DNA from: Anaerolineae bacterium
GTDB taxonomy: Bacteria; Chloroflexota; Anaerolineae; Aggregatilineales; Phototrophicaceae
Reading direction: 5' to 3'
DNA length: 64,000 nucleotides
NCBI GenBank assembly: GCA_022821805.1
Contig: JAJECX010000001.1
Span: 281,435-345,434 of the forward strand
Positions within the stretch are counted from its first letter, which is position 1, and each line of letters begins with the position of its first letter. Positions 17,152 through 26,359 of this stretch are shown one piece after another. Both the position numbers and the translations under genes were made by a program. Below the pieces are notes generated by a model that made no database searches, was not told where the DNA came from, and was given only the letters and a program-made list of their open reading frames with translations.

Positions 17152-18054
17152 ATGCGCATTCGCGTATTTCCGCCGGCGCTTCTGGCCTTAAGCCTCGCAG
17201 CCTGGACCGTCTGCGCCCAGGATCAACCGCGAATGAGCCTGACCGTCTTCGCCGCGACCTCGTTAACCGATGTCTTTGAAGAGATTCGAGACGCCTTCGT
17301 TAAGGTGAATCCCGATGTCGAGATCTTGCTGAACTTCGCCAGTTCGTCAACCTTGGCGGCGCAGATAAACGCTGGGGCGCCGGCCGATATTTTCGCCAGC
17401 GCCAACGATCTGCAAATGGAGCATGCGGTCGACGCTGAACGAGTGAAAGAAGAAGACGTGGAGACCTTCGCTCATAACCGTCTCGCGCTGATCGTTCCCA
17501 CCGATAACCCGGCAAAGGTCGAAACAGTTGAGAACTTATCGGAAGACGGGATCCTGCTGGTGTTGGCGGCGAAAGGGACGCCGATTCGCGCTTATACCGA
17601 TGCGATGCTGTCGTCTTATGACGCAGAAAAGGGCGGAGACTTTCGCGCGCGCGTCATTGCCAATCTCGCATCCGAAGAGAGCAACGTACGCCAAGTGGTT
17701 GTCCGCGTTGCTTTGGGCGAGGCCGATGCCGGAGTTGTCTATCAGTCTGATGCGCTTGGCGCCGTCGCTGATCAAGTCAATACGATTCCCATTGCAGAGC
17801 GGCATAATCAATTGGCATCGTATCCGATTGCGCCACTTATTGACGCTGCTAGTCCTGGCTTGGCTGATTCTTTCTTGCGTTTCGTCCGCTCGGAAGAGGC
17901 GCGGGTAATTCTTGCGGCCCACGGCTTCTGTTGGCCTGCTATACTAGGCGACGCTGAGCCAATGGAAGCGCCTCCCGAGCCGGCGGCAAAATCAGAAGAC
18001 GGGGACGACGCGCCCGAGGTCGAGTGTGACGCAGCGACAAGTAAAGACGGATAA
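17152..18054 (+). CDS. modA: Molybdate ABC transporter, substrate-binding protein
   Basis: 300 residues from ATG 17152, preceded by AGGAGA; the frame is open from 17107 but the signal peptide begins here (RIRVFPPALLALSLAAWTVCAQ). The mature part has the ModA oxyanion-binding pattern: AATSLTDVFEEI early, then NFASSSTLAAQI, and later VRQVVVRVALGEADAGVVY. Exported, probably a periplasm-like or surface-bound protein. A C-terminal acidic extension of about 30 residues (PPEPAAKSEDGDDAPE) is unusual. Its end overlaps the permease gene by 29 bp. Confidence 0.92.
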   Translation: MRIRVFPPALLALSLAAWTVCAQDQPRMSLTVFAATSLTDVFEEIRDAFVKVNPDVEILLNFASSSTLAAQINAGAPADIFASANDLQMEHAVDAERVKEEDVETFAHNRLALIVPTDNPAKVETVENLSEDGILLVLAAKGTPIRAYTDAMLSSYDAEKGGDFRARVIANLASEESNVRQVVVRVALGEADAGVVYQSDALGAVADQVNTIPIAERHNQLASYPIAPLIDAASPGLADSFLRFVRSEEARVILAAHGFCWPAILGDAEPMEAPPEPAAKSEDGDDAPEVECDAATSKDG

Positions 18055-18829
18055 ACTGCTCGCTTTTGCCATAAGCGCGTTTGCGTTTTTGCTGCTGGCG
18101 GCGCCCGTCATTGTGCTTCTGATCAACGGTGTCACTTCCCGCGCCTGGGAAGGATTGCCCGATTCGGCGACGATACTTTCCGCCGCGCTACTGAGTTTCA
18201 TGTCCACCATCGCGGTTGTCTGTTTGGCTGCTGTTTTGGGAACGCCGCTCGCATTCGTACTCTCCCGCTATGAATTCAGGGGAAAGCGCCTGATCAGCCT
18301 GTTCATCGAATTGCCGATCGTGATGCCGCCGGCTGTTGCTGGACTGGCGCTGCTGCTCACATTTGGCCGGCGCGGCGCCATCGGTTCATTGCTGGCCGAT
18401 GCGGGCATCGTGATTCCCTTTTCGATTGTGGCGGTCATTCTCGCCCAATTCTTCATCTCGGCGCCATTTTATATCCGCTCGGCGCAAGTGGGCTTTTCCA
18501 GCATATCGGCAGAAGTTGAGGATGCCGCCCGCGTGGATGGCGCCTTCGGCTGGTTGATGTTCTGGCATATCACGCTGCCAATCGCCTGGCGCGCGCTGAT
18601 TTCCGGCATGATTCTCAGCTGGGCGCGCGCGCTAGGCGAATTCGGGGCGACCATTCTATTTGCCGGCAATCTGCAGGGAAAGACGCAGACGATGCCGCTG
18701 CTGGTCTACAGCATATTCGAGCGGGATATCAATGCCGCCATTTGGACTGGATTGATTTTGATTGTGCTCGCTTTGATCGCGCTATCATTGTCGCAATGGC
18801 TGGCTCGGGCGCAAGACAAGATGACGTAA
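18026..18829 (+). CDS. modB: Molybdate ABC transporter, permease
   Basis: 267 residues from GTG 18026, inside the end of modA. Six hydrophobic segments and the ABC permease EAA loop (VEDAARVDGAFGWLMFWHITLPIAWRALISG) with the ModB-type continuation SWARALGEFGATILFAGN are clear. It forms the membrane channel of the molybdate (or tungstate) importer. No ATPase gene (modC) follows: the next gene is an ArsC-like protein, so the ATPase must be encoded elsewhere or shared. Confidence 0.93.
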   Translation: MTQRQVKTDKLLAFAISAFAFLLLAAPVIVLLINGVTSRAWEGLPDSATILSAALLSFMSTIAVVCLAAVLGTPLAFVLSRYEFRGKRLISLFIELPIVMPPAVAGLALLLTFGRRGAIGSLLADAGIVIPFSIVAVILAQFFISAPFYIRSAQVGFSSISAEVEDAARVDGAFGWLMFWHITLPIAWRALISGMILSWARALGEFGATILFAGNLQGKTQTMPLLVYSIFERDINAAIWTGLILIVLALIALSLSQWLARAQDKMT

Positions 18830-18880
18830 CCAGATTGCTGGCTCGTAAACGTACAATTTCTGGCAAAGGAGTAGCAGACC

Positions 18881-19312
18881 TTGTCCAAAAAGCTGCAAGT
18901 TCTCATCCTATGCACGGCGAATTCGGCACGCTCACAGATGGGCGAGGGATTACTGCGCCATCTAGCCGGCGACAAAGTTGATGTTTTCAGCGCCGGGCGC
19001 GCGCCATCAAGCGTCAATCCCTTTGCGCAGCGCGCCATGCGTGAACGGGGAATTGATATTTCGGGTCACAGTTCTGATCATCTCAATCAATATCTGGATC
19101 GCGAATTCGACTATGTTATAACCGTCTGTGACAGCGCCGCCGACAACTGCCCGCTATTCCCTGGACGCGCCATGCGTATCCATTGGAGCTTTCCAGATCC
19201 CGCGGCTGTCAATGGTGACGATGACGACGTGCTGCAGTCCTTCGTTTCCGTCCGTGATGGCTTGGAGTTCAAGTTGCAAGAGTGGCTCAACAGCGAGAAT
19301 CGGTTGAAATGA
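18881..19312 (+). CDS. ArsC-like low-molecular-weight phosphatase-fold protein (arsenate reductase type)
   Basis: 143 residues from TTG 18881, with AAAGGAG 9 nt upstream. The P-loop is LCTANSARSQMGEGLLRH (C11, R17), and the acid/base loop is FPDPAAV, as in thioredoxin-coupled arsenate reductases of the LMW-PTP fold. Cysteines near C88 and C95 (TVCDSAADNCP) match the additional redox cysteines of this ArsC type. It would reduce arsenate to arsenite in the cytoplasm. It follows modB by 51 bp; no arsB, acr3 or arsR is adjacent, so an arsenic role is inferred from family only. Confidence 0.88.
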   Translation: MSKKLQVLILCTANSARSQMGEGLLRHLAGDKVDVFSAGRAPSSVNPFAQRAMRERGIDISGHSSDHLNQYLDREFDYVITVCDSAADNCPLFPGRAMRIHWSFPDPAAVNGDDDDVLQSFVSVRDGLEFKLQEWLNSENRLK

Positions 19313-19423
19313 GGTTAACGAACTGAATCAAGGACTCGAGTCTATGTCCGAGTTTACCGAAGACCTGGCTCGTATGTCTGATATGCAGGCGTGCCAGCGA
19401 CCCCGGAAAGAGCAGGAGATCAG

Positions 19424-20119
19424 ATGGTTGACACGAAATACTACAATTTGCAGACGGTGTTTGATGCGGAAGGCGGACCCGGCGTATTCGGCAAGCATGC
19501 CACGCAGTTGATGGCGATGCATCGCCGTATTAGCCGGATAAAGGCGCCGGTTGTATTGGAATGTGGTGTGGACAAGGGTTGGTCAGCCGGCGTGTTGGCG
19601 CACGCTGTCGAGCGCAATGGCGGGAGCTTGATTTCGCTGGACATTCGCGACTGTTCGGATGCCATAGAATCCGAATGCTGGACATTTCTGCAAATCGATG
19701 ACACTGAACAAGAACGGATTCTGCAGGAAGCGCCGATCTTGAAAGAGGGTATTGATTTTATCTTCATCGACAGCCTGCATTTCGCCAGGCATGTAAGGCG
19801 GCTGCTGGAGCTGTGGTATCCGTTAGTGCGCCAAGGAGGCTGGATCGCCTTTCATGATGTCGACCCCGGCCCCTACATGCGCGGCCAGCGCAAAGATTAT
19901 GTTGAGAATGAGATCGTCTGGAGGTCAATTTGGCAGGTTGTCCTGGATTTCTTCTACGCAAACGAAGACGACCTGCTGTTGGAATACCATCTGGGCGACA
20001 TGGGACTGGCGATAATGCAGAAACTTGCGCCAATGTCGCAGGCGCCAAATCCGCCACGCCGAATTCCGCCAAGGCGCGTTAGCTTGCGCTCTCTCGCTCG
20101 GCATTTGCTTAGACGTTGA
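19424..20119 (+). CDS. SAM-dependent methyltransferase, class I (Methyltransf_24-like)
   Basis: 231 residues from ATG 19424, which has AGGAG 6 nt upstream; the open frame starts at 19391. The fold shows VVLECGVDKGWSAGVLA (SAM loop), SLISLDIRD (acidic end of beta 2) and IDFIFIDSLHFARHV ... GGWIAFHDVD, the pattern of small sugar or cephalosporin-hydroxylase-type methyltransferases. The C-terminus is basic and Pro/Arg-rich (PPRRIPPRRVSLRS). Substrate unknown. It converges with the TPR gene. Confidence 0.8.
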   Translation: MVDTKYYNLQTVFDAEGGPGVFGKHATQLMAMHRRISRIKAPVVLECGVDKGWSAGVLAHAVERNGGSLISLDIRDCSDAIESECWTFLQIDDTEQERILQEAPILKEGIDFIFIDSLHFARHVRRLLELWYPLVRQGGWIAFHDVDPGPYMRGQRKDYVENEIVWRSIWQVVLDFFYANEDDLLLEYHLGDMGLAIMQKLAPMSQAPNPPRRIPPRRVSLRSLARHLLRR

Positions 20120-20193
20120 TGAAATCAGTGTTCTGGCGGCATGACTTCTTAAACAAGCAGGCGAAGGCTTGGAGGAAAAGCCTAGCCAGTGGC

Positions 20194-21375
20194 TCAAGAG
20201 CCTGGTCTAGGCTGTCTGCGCGCGAGCTGTTGCCGTGTGGTCTGCAAATTCCGCTGCGCCTCGACAGACGCTGGATTCAGATTCAGCGCTTGCTGAAAAT
20301 CCTCTATCGCCTCGGTCAGCTTGCCTTGGTGATGCTTCGCAAGACCGCGGTTATAGAACGATTCATGGCGGCTGGCGTCAAGCCTTACCGCATCTTCGAA
20401 ACTAGCTAGCGCCGAGTCATAGTCTTTCAGCCGGTAACAGGCGGTTCCGTGCAGATTATGAAGCTCGGCGCTGGTCGGATGAAATTGCAGCGCCAGCGAG
20501 CAGTCGTCCCGCAGGCCCGCCCAATCGCCTTGCCGCGCCCGCGCCAGACCGCGCATCCGGTATGCCTTGTGTTGATTGGGCTCGAGGCGCAAGGCGGTTG
20601 TAAAATCGTTGACCGCTTTGTCCAATTCGGCGCGAGCATGATAACGCGCAGCGCCACGACTGTAATATGCTGGCGCGGAATCGGGGCGTTGCCGCAAAAG
20701 CGCGCTGAATGTTTCAATCGCTTCACGGTAATCCTTGTCCGCCAGTTGCTGTCTGCCGATGCGATAGAGGCTTTCTACATTATCCTCGAGCTTCGCTACC
20801 GGGCTGGCTTGGGTAAGCGCCTCCAAGCCTTCAATAAGGGACCAGAGCGTCCCCGGGTACGGCGTGAGGCTCGTCAGTTCGGCTATACCGAGCGCGCTGG
20901 ATATTCCTGCGATTTCATCCAACTGCGGCGGAAAATAACCTTGCTGCACTTGCTCCTCCAGCACGAGCGGCTTGCCTTGAACGTCAATTACCATGCGCAC
21001 GAAACAGCTCTCGTCGTCCTTTTCGGTCGCCGGGAACCGTTGAACGCCGGTTTTAAATCGAAATGGCGCCTCTATCGCTATGTCATAGCCATCGCCCTCA
21101 ACGGTGAAAAAGGATCCGGCGAGGCGCACCGTTACTCGCTTTACGATACTCTTACGTGTCGATGAGAAGATCAGAAGCGCGCCGGCTGCGATCGCCGCGG
21201 CGAGCAATGCTGGCGATCGCCAGAAGGCGGCGCCCGACGAGAGTATGATGAGAAGGATTAGCAAAGGACGCAAATAGCGCCGAACGCGCCTGACCTGCGC
21301 GCGTCTGAAAAATCCCTCGATTACCGGGGCGTGATCAATTCCGTCACCCTGCATGAAAATATCGTTCGCTAGCAA
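20194..21375 (-). CDS. Tetratricopeptide repeat membrane protein
   Basis: 393 residues from TTG 21375; ATG 21354 is an alternative and neither has a strong ribosome site. Two adjacent hydrophobic segments (LRPLLILLIILSSGAAF and ALLAAAIAAGALLIFSS) form a hairpin near the N-terminus. A beta-rich segment follows, and from about residue 205 at least five TPRs with canonical spacing (YYSRGAARYHARAELDKAVNDFTTAL, YRMRGLARARQGDW, LHNLHGTACYRLKDYDSALASFEDAV, FYNRGLAKHHQGKLTEAIEDFQQAL). Probably a scaffold on the cytoplasmic face. Specific partner unknown. Confidence 0.85.
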   Translation of the reverse strand: MLANDIFMQGDGIDHAPVIEGFFRRAQVRRVRRYLRPLLILLIILSSGAAFWRSPALLAAAIAAGALLIFSSTRKSIVKRVTVRLAGSFFTVEGDGYDIAIEAPFRFKTGVQRFPATEKDDESCFVRMVIDVQGKPLVLEEQVQQGYFPPQLDEIAGISSALGIAELTSLTPYPGTLWSLIEGLEALTQASPVAKLEDNVESLYRIGRQQLADKDYREAIETFSALLRQRPDSAPAYYSRGAARYHARAELDKAVNDFTTALRLEPNQHKAYRMRGLARARQGDWAGLRDDCSLALQFHPTSAELHNLHGTACYRLKDYDSALASFEDAVRLDASRHESFYNRGLAKHHQGKLTEAIEDFQQALNLNPASVEAQRNLQTTRQQLARRQPRPGS

Positions 21376-21457
21376 ACAACATTTATTCTAGTGCAAAGAG
21401 AGAATCAGACAACTGACATCAGCCGTCCGCAGCGGACCGATTACACGGCAAACGAAA

Positions 21458-21481
21458 GGGGCGGCAGTATCGCGCCGCCCC
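21458..21481 (-). terminator. Intrinsic terminator of icd
   Basis: On the minus strand GGGGCGGC pairs with GCCGCCCC (8 bp) around an 8-nt loop and is followed by TTTCGTTT. It lies about 67 bp past the icd stop codon. Confidence 0.65.
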
Positions 21482-21547
21482 GAGGACTGTGAATGCGAGC
21501 TCTTGGCTTATGGAAATCCGACCTGTTGGAAGGCTAAGCCTTCCGTC

Positions 21548-22804
21548 TCAAACGGAGTCCATATTCTCAATGATGCGAGTGGCGAATTCGCTGGTCGGGA
21601 CCTTGGTCGCATTCTCCATCTGTCGCGCGAAATCGTAAGTGACGTAGCGCTGATCGATAGTCTTTTCGTAGGCTTTGGTGATTAGCTCAGCCGCTTCAAA
21701 CCAGTCCAGATGTTCCAGCATCATTACACCACTGAATAGCAGCGAACCCGGGTTGACCATGTCCTTATTGGTGTATTTTGGCGCCGTGCCGTGAGTTGCC
21801 TCAAAGAGCGCGATCTCGTCACCGATATTGGCGCCGGGCGCAATGCCGACGCCTCCGACTTCGGCTGCAAGCGCGTCGCTGAGATAATCGCCATTTAGAT
21901 TGGTCGTGGCGATCACGTCATGCTCGCGCGGTCTTAGCAGCATCTTCTGGAACATGATATCGGCGATCGTATCCTGGATCAGAATCCTGCCGTTGGGCAC
22001 GCTGCCATTGTGATTGGCGGCGACATCGTCCCATGAAATCGTATGCTCGGGGAATTCTTCGCGCGCCAGTTCGTAACCCCATTTCTGGAAGGCGCCTTCG
22101 GTGAATTTCTGGATATTGCCCTTATGCACCAGCGTGACGCTGCTGCGCCCGCGGTCGATCGCGTATTGAATGGCAGCGCGGATCAGCCGTTTGCTGCCGA
22201 AGGGGCTGATCGGCTTTATCCCGAGTCCGGCATCGGGGAAGAAGTTGGTGGCGCCCAATTCGCATTTCAGGAATTCGGCCAGCTTCTTGTTCTCCGCGGT
22301 TCCCGATTCGAATTCAATGCCGGCGTAGGTGTCTTCCGTGTTCTCGCGGAAGATGACGACATCCACATCTTCGGGATGCTTCAGCGGGCTTGGCACGCCA
22401 TTGTACCAGCGCACCGGTCTGACGCAGCTATACAGATCCAGCACCTGACGCAGCGTCACATTCAGGCTGCGGAAGCCGCCGCCGACCGGCGTGGTCAAGG
22501 GTCCCTTGATGCCGACTTTGTATTCGCGGAAGGCGTCAAATGTCTCCTCCGGCATGTAGTTTCCGTCATAAATACCCGCCGCTTTCTCACCGGCGTACAC
22601 TTCCATCCAGGAGATTTGTCGCTTTCCGCCAAATGCCTTGTCCACCGCCGCGTCCCAAATTCGCTTGCTGGCGGTCATGATATCGTAACCGATGCCGTCC
22701 CCTTCAATGAAGAGAAGGATCGGATTGTCCGGCACCTGCATCTTGCCATTGCTGAAACTGATTTTTTCTCCCGAGCTTGACGCCGTGATCTTGTCGTATG
22801 CCAT
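21548..22804 (-). CDS. icd: Isocitrate dehydrogenase (NADP+)
   Basis: 418 residues, typical of bacterial homodimeric NADP-IDH. It converts isocitrate to 2-oxoglutarate and CO2 in the TCA cycle. Seen: the N-terminal [11 protein letters not shown], the substrate/phosphorylatable-serine loop region [13 protein letters not shown] with arginines nearby (CVRPVRWY), [13 protein letters not shown], the metal-binding aspartates in [15 protein letters not shown], and the cofactor region [17 protein letters not shown]-rich terminator lies downstream. It is transcribed away from the sugar-modification cluster. Confidence 0.96.
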   Translation of the reverse strand: MAYDKITASSSGEKISFSNGKMQVPDNPILLFIEGDGIGYDIMTASKRIWDAAVDKAFGGKRQISWMEVYAGEKAAGIYDGNYMPEETFDAFREYKVGIKGPLTTPVGGGFRSLNVTLRQVLDLYSCVRPVRWYNGVPSPLKHPEDVDVVIFRENTEDTYAGIEFESGTAENKKLAEFLKCELGATNFFPDAGLGIKPISPFGSKRLIRAAIQYAIDRGRSSVTLVHKGNIQKFTEGAFQKWGYELAREEFPEHTISWDDVAANHNGSVPNGRILIQDTIADIMFQKMLLRPREHDVIATTNLNGDYLSDALAAEVGGVGIAPGANIGDEIALFEATHGTAPKYTNKDMVNPGSLLFSGVMMLEHLDWFEAAELITKAYEKTIDQRYVTYDFARQMENATKVPTSEFATRIIENMDSV

Positions 22805-22953
22805 TCCGAACTGGCCCCCCTGTTCACTGGCTCAATTGATAATCGGCGCGATTATAGCATAATTCGGCCGCTGGCGAATTGGCGAAGTAGAATCTGTGGA
22901 CTCCACTGACACTTGCCTTTTGCCGCTTGCTAATCATAATTGAATTGTAGAGA

Positions 22954-23280
22954 GTGTCATTACTGTTAATGATACTCCGCCGTCGTATGCATCTTGTGTG
23001 GCTTTGCGCCACGAATCGCGGTTATCGTGTTACTCAGAAGCTCTTTCACTTCGGGCGCAAGCTGGCAATCTTGTCCGGGGAGCTGCCCACGAGGCCGCGG
23101 ACTTACGTCTCTCGAGTACCGGGTCGCGTCGTCGATTCGAAAGTCGATTGTGGCGCTACAGTCTTGACCGGCGATGGCTTAATTCGACTTAAGTTTGTTC
23201 AGTTTGAAGGAGAGCCGGTGGTTAATACCGGCGAAATCCTGAAGTCACCTTCCCAAACTTTGGGCGAGCAGGAACGATGA
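22954..23280 (+). pseudogene. Remnant or stand-alone C-terminal domain of a formyltransferase (Fmt_C-like)
   Basis: A 108-codon frame from GTG 22954. Its last 60 residues resemble the OB-fold C-terminal domain of methionyl-tRNA/sugar formyltransferases: P-G-R-V-V-D, then L-T-G-D-G-L-I-R-L-K, then E-G-E-P-V. The catalytic N-terminal domain (HxSLLPxYRG, N-H-D residues) is absent, and upstream is only the icd promoter region. The frame overlaps the next gene by ATGA, which suggests translational coupling. It is either the decayed 3' end of a sugar N-formyltransferase gene or a small domain protein still translated; I favour a remnant. The first 40 residues look random. Confidence 0.5.
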
Positions 23281-24224
23281 TGCCGGGCGTTTCCGTAGTC
23301 GTACCCGTGTACCGTAGCGAGAATAGCATTGGTTTGCTCGTCGACGAGTTGGCGCAAGAACTGCCCAAACTGACCGACAAGTTTGAAGTCATCCTGGTTG
23401 AAGACGACGGCGGCGACAACAGTTGGGCAGTGATTGAACAGCTGTCTGTCGAGCACAGCTTTGTTCGCGGATACAAGTTGATGAGAAATTTTGGCCAGCA
23501 CAATGCGCTGCTTTGCGGTATCCGCGCCGCCAGGCATGAAATTACCGTAACGATCGATGATGATCTGCAGCACCCGAGCGCGCGCATCCAGGACTTGCTG
23601 CTTAAACTCGCTGAAGGCTACGATGTAGTGTATGGCTCGCCGACCAATGCGCAGCAAGGTATCCTGCGGAGTCTCGCTTCGGTCGCGACGAAGCTCGTAT
23701 TGCAGCGCGCGATGGGCGCTCAAACCGCGCGCCATGTCAGCGCGTTTCGGGCCTTCCGCACCAGGCTGCGCGAATCGTTTTCTGACTATCGCGGACCTCT
23801 TGTCAATATTGATGTGCTGTTGACTTGGGGTACAACCAGATTTGTTGCAATCCCAATTGAGCACAGACCGAGAACAATAGGCAATTCAACGTATACTGTT
23901 GGCAAGTTAGTCACGCACGCTTTTAACATGATCACCGGCTTTAGCACATTGCCGTTGCGTTTCGCCAACCTGCTTGGCTTGTTTTTGACAGTCTTCGGCA
24001 CTTTGATCCTATTATACATTATATTGAGTCAGTTATTTGCCTTCCGGTTTGAGGTGCCTGGCTTCACTTTTATTGCTTCGCTGATCGCGATCTTCGCTGG
24101 CGCTCAGCTTTTCGCCCTGGGCATAATTGGCGAATACCTTGCGCGAATGCACCTGAGGATTATGGACCGTCCAGTTTACATTGTGCGACAGCGAACCAAT
24201 GAAGCAGATGATGAAACCGCATGA
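23277..24224 (+). CDS. Glycosyltransferase family 2, polyprenyl-phosphate type
   Basis: 315 residues. GT-A fold with VVVPVYRSENSI, the Asp-rich nucleotide-sugar site TIDDDLQHP, and the DPM/GtrB/ArnC-like pattern GLLVDELAQEL ... GYKLMRNFGQHNALLCG. Two hydrophobic helices near the C-terminus (LANLLGLFLTVFGTLILLYIIL and FTFIASLIAIFAGAQLFALGIIGEY) anchor it in the membrane. It likely loads a sugar onto undecaprenyl phosphate. It overlaps the formyltransferase-like frame before it and the acetyltransferase after it (4 bp each), forming an operon for a modified surface sugar. ArnC is the closest named pattern, but specificity is unproven. Confidence 0.9.
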   Translation: MMPGVSVVVPVYRSENSIGLLVDELAQELPKLTDKFEVILVEDDGGDNSWAVIEQLSVEHSFVRGYKLMRNFGQHNALLCGIRAARHEITVTIDDDLQHPSARIQDLLLKLAEGYDVVYGSPTNAQQGILRSLASVATKLVLQRAMGAQTARHVSAFRAFRTRLRESFSDYRGPLVNIDVLLTWGTTRFVAIPIEHRPRTIGNSTYTVGKLVTHAFNMITGFSTLPLRFANLLGLFLTVFGTLILLYIILSQLFAFRFEVPGFTFIASLIAIFAGAQLFALGIIGEYLARMHLRIMDRPVYIVRQRTNEADDETA

Positions 24225-24961
24225 CCAGCGCCCTGATAAAGTGCCTTTCTTGGGATTCGTCTCATTTCGACTTTCGAATTGCCAGAGCCAGGTTGCGGCG
24301 TCTTGATATTGACGCTTATCGCGACCTGGAGGCGGCCTGCCGCGATCAAGACATTGAATGCCTGTATTTTCTCGCCGACGCCGCTGACCAGTCCACTATC
24401 GCAATACTGTTGGCAGGCGGCTTCGATTTTGTCGACATTCGTATTACATTCGCTGGTCACACTGGCGAAATTCCGAGGATTTCGCCAGCGGGCGGTGTAA
24501 GTTATCGAATTGGATCAGAAGGTGATCTTGATGCATTGCTGCCGATTGCGGGAAACAGCTTTACGCAGTCTCGATTTCATGTGGATCGGCGATTTGGAAG
24601 CGGCAAAGCTTCTTATATGTATCAGATCTGGTTGGAAAAGAGCCTGACTACAGATTATGCCGATACCGTTGTAGTCGCCGAGATGGCGGGACAACCGGTG
24701 GGATTCGTAACCTGTCATCTGCAAGAGACGGGCGAAGCCAACATCGGCTTGGTTGGCGTTGCGGATTCGGCGCGCGGAATGGGCTGCGCAAGCGGTATGC
24801 TCGGCCGCGCAGCGGACTGGCTGTCTGCGCGGGGAATAGTAGTTCTCAATGTTGTTACGCAAGGGAGAAACCTGTCGGCGCAGCGGCTCTACCAACGTTG
24901 CGGCTTGGTTACGCGATCGGTCGAACTGTGGTTTCACAAGTGGTTTCAGCAACCTGGTTGA
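24221..24961 (+). CDS. GNAT N-acetyltransferase, WecD-like
   Basis: 246 residues. The C-terminal half holds the acetyl-CoA fold: ANIGLVGVADSARGMGCASGMLGRAADWL with the R/Q-x-x-G-x-G/A-type loop, then VLNVVTQGRNLSAQRLYQRCGL. The N-terminal half (LIKCLSWDSSHFDFRIARARL) matches the start of WecD-type dTDP-4-amino-4,6-dideoxy-sugar acetyltransferases. Context supports this: a WecE-like transaminase follows 36 bp later, which would make the amine that this enzyme acetylates. Cytoplasmic. Confidence 0.82.
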   Translation: MTSALIKCLSWDSSHFDFRIARARLRRLDIDAYRDLEAACRDQDIECLYFLADAADQSTIAILLAGGFDFVDIRITFAGHTGEIPRISPAGGVSYRIGSEGDLDALLPIAGNSFTQSRFHVDRRFGSGKASYMYQIWLEKSLTTDYADTVVVAEMAGQPVGFVTCHLQETGEANIGLVGVADSARGMGCASGMLGRAADWLSARGIVVLNVVTQGRNLSAQRLYQRCGLVTRSVELWFHKWFQQPG

Positions 24962-24997
24962 ACGCCGAAAACCGCCTTCTCAAAGGAGCAACTCCCA

Positions 24998-26143
24998 ATG
25001 AGCCGATACCGCATTCCATTTAATAAGCCGGCCTGCCTCGGTCACGAAATGGAATACGTAAGTAAAAGTCTTGCGACTCAGCACATATCCGGCGATGGCG
25101 AATACAGCAAGAGATGTCACAGTTTTCTGGAAGACTCGCTTGGAGTACGCAAAGCGCTGCTTACGACTTCTTGCACGCACGGGCTGGAAATGGCGGCGCT
25201 TCTTCTTCAGATTCGACCCGGTGACGAAGTCATCGTTCCCTCATTCACCTTTGTCTCGAGCGTCAACGCCTTTGCTTTGCGCGGCGCCAAACCGGTCTTC
25301 GCTGATATCCGCCCGGACACGCTGAACCTCGACGAGCGACAGTTGCCGGCGCTGATAACCGAGAAAACGCGCGCGATCGTCTTGGTTCACTACGCCGGCG
25401 TGGCTTGCGAAATGGATGTCATCATGTCTCTCGCTCGCGAGCGCAACATCGCTGTCGTTGAGGACAACGCGCATGGTCTCTTTGCGCGCTACAAAGATCG
25501 CAATCTCGGCACATTTGGCGAACTCGCCACGTTGAGTTTTCACGAGACTAAAAATTTCACCTGTGGCGAGGGCGGCGCCCTGCTCATCAACGATATCGGT
25601 TTGCTTGAACGCGCTGAGATCATCCGCGAAAAAGGCACCAACCGCAGCCGTTTCTTCCGCGGTCAAGTCGATAAATACACCTGGGTCGATCTTGGGTCCA
25701 GCTATTTGCCCTCGGATATGCTGGCGGCTTTTTTGCTGGCTCAGTTTGAATGCGCCAGCGAAATCCAGGCGCGCCGACGGGAAATCTGGCTTCGCTATGA
25801 TTTGCGCCTGCGCGATTGGGCTGCCCTCAACCAAGTGCAATTGCCTACCGTTCCGGACTACGTGGAACAATCATATCACTTGTACTATTTGATTCTTCCG
25901 TCCGTAAACGTGCGCAGCGCGCTGATTCAAGATCTCAAACAGCGGGGGATCCTGAGCGTTTTTCACTATCAGCCCTTGCACTTGTCGACAATGGGGCTGG
26001 GCTTCGGCGGCCAACTCGGTGACTGCCCGGTCACAGAAGATCTTGCGGACAGGCTCTTGCGGCTGCCATTCTATTACGCGCTGTCGCCTGCTGATCAGGA
26101 TGAAGTGATTGCCGCTTTGCTTGCCTTCACAGAATGGCAATAG
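24998..26143 (+). CDS. wecE: dTDP-4-amino-4,6-dideoxygalactose transaminase-like (DegT/DnrJ/EryC1 family)
   Basis: 381 residues. PLP-dependent sugar aminotransferase: TSCTHGLEMAALLL near the phosphate site, VIVPSFTFVSSVNAFALRGAKPVFADI, VVEDNAHGLFARYK, and the Schiff-base lysine in SFHETKNFTCGEGGALLIND. The C-terminal SYHLYYLILP/FHYQPLH is typical of the WecE (RffA) branch, so dTDP-4-dehydro-6-deoxy-glucose to dTDP-fucosamine is the likely reaction. The rmlA/rmlB genes 13 kb away could supply the substrate. GGAG lies 8 nt before the ATG. Confidence 0.9.
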   Translation: MSRYRIPFNKPACLGHEMEYVSKSLATQHISGDGEYSKRCHSFLEDSLGVRKALLTTSCTHGLEMAALLLQIRPGDEVIVPSFTFVSSVNAFALRGAKPVFADIRPDTLNLDERQLPALITEKTRAIVLVHYAGVACEMDVIMSLARERNIAVVEDNAHGLFARYKDRNLGTFGELATLSFHETKNFTCGEGGALLINDIGLLERAEIIREKGTNRSRFFRGQVDKYTWVDLGSSYLPSDMLAAFLLAQFECASEIQARRREIWLRYDLRLRDWAALNQVQLPTVPDYVEQSYHLYYLILPSVNVRSALIQDLKQRGILSVFHYQPLHLSTMGLGFGGQLGDCPVTEDLADRLLRLPFYYALSPADQDEVIAALLAFTEWQ

Positions 26144-26359
26144 TTTCAAGCGTCGCCTGTGCTATACTGCAAGAGTTGGTGAATTGTAAAAGCGTGGCTA
26201 TTAGCACATTACGCGCTGGGTCAAGGCGCGATTGATTCAGTTCAGATTGTTCAAATTCGGAGTTGGTTCATTCGCAAATCCCCACAATACACCTTTCAAG
26301 TTTCCACAGCCTGTTTAAGCAACCGCTGACGGGCGTTTAGGCATTGGAGTTCACACCAA

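Noticed and set aside
19344..19423. Short ATG frame before the methyltransferase gene (MSEFTEDLARMSDM...)
   Set aside because: It runs into the methyltransferase gene in another frame, has no ribosome site and no recognisable features.
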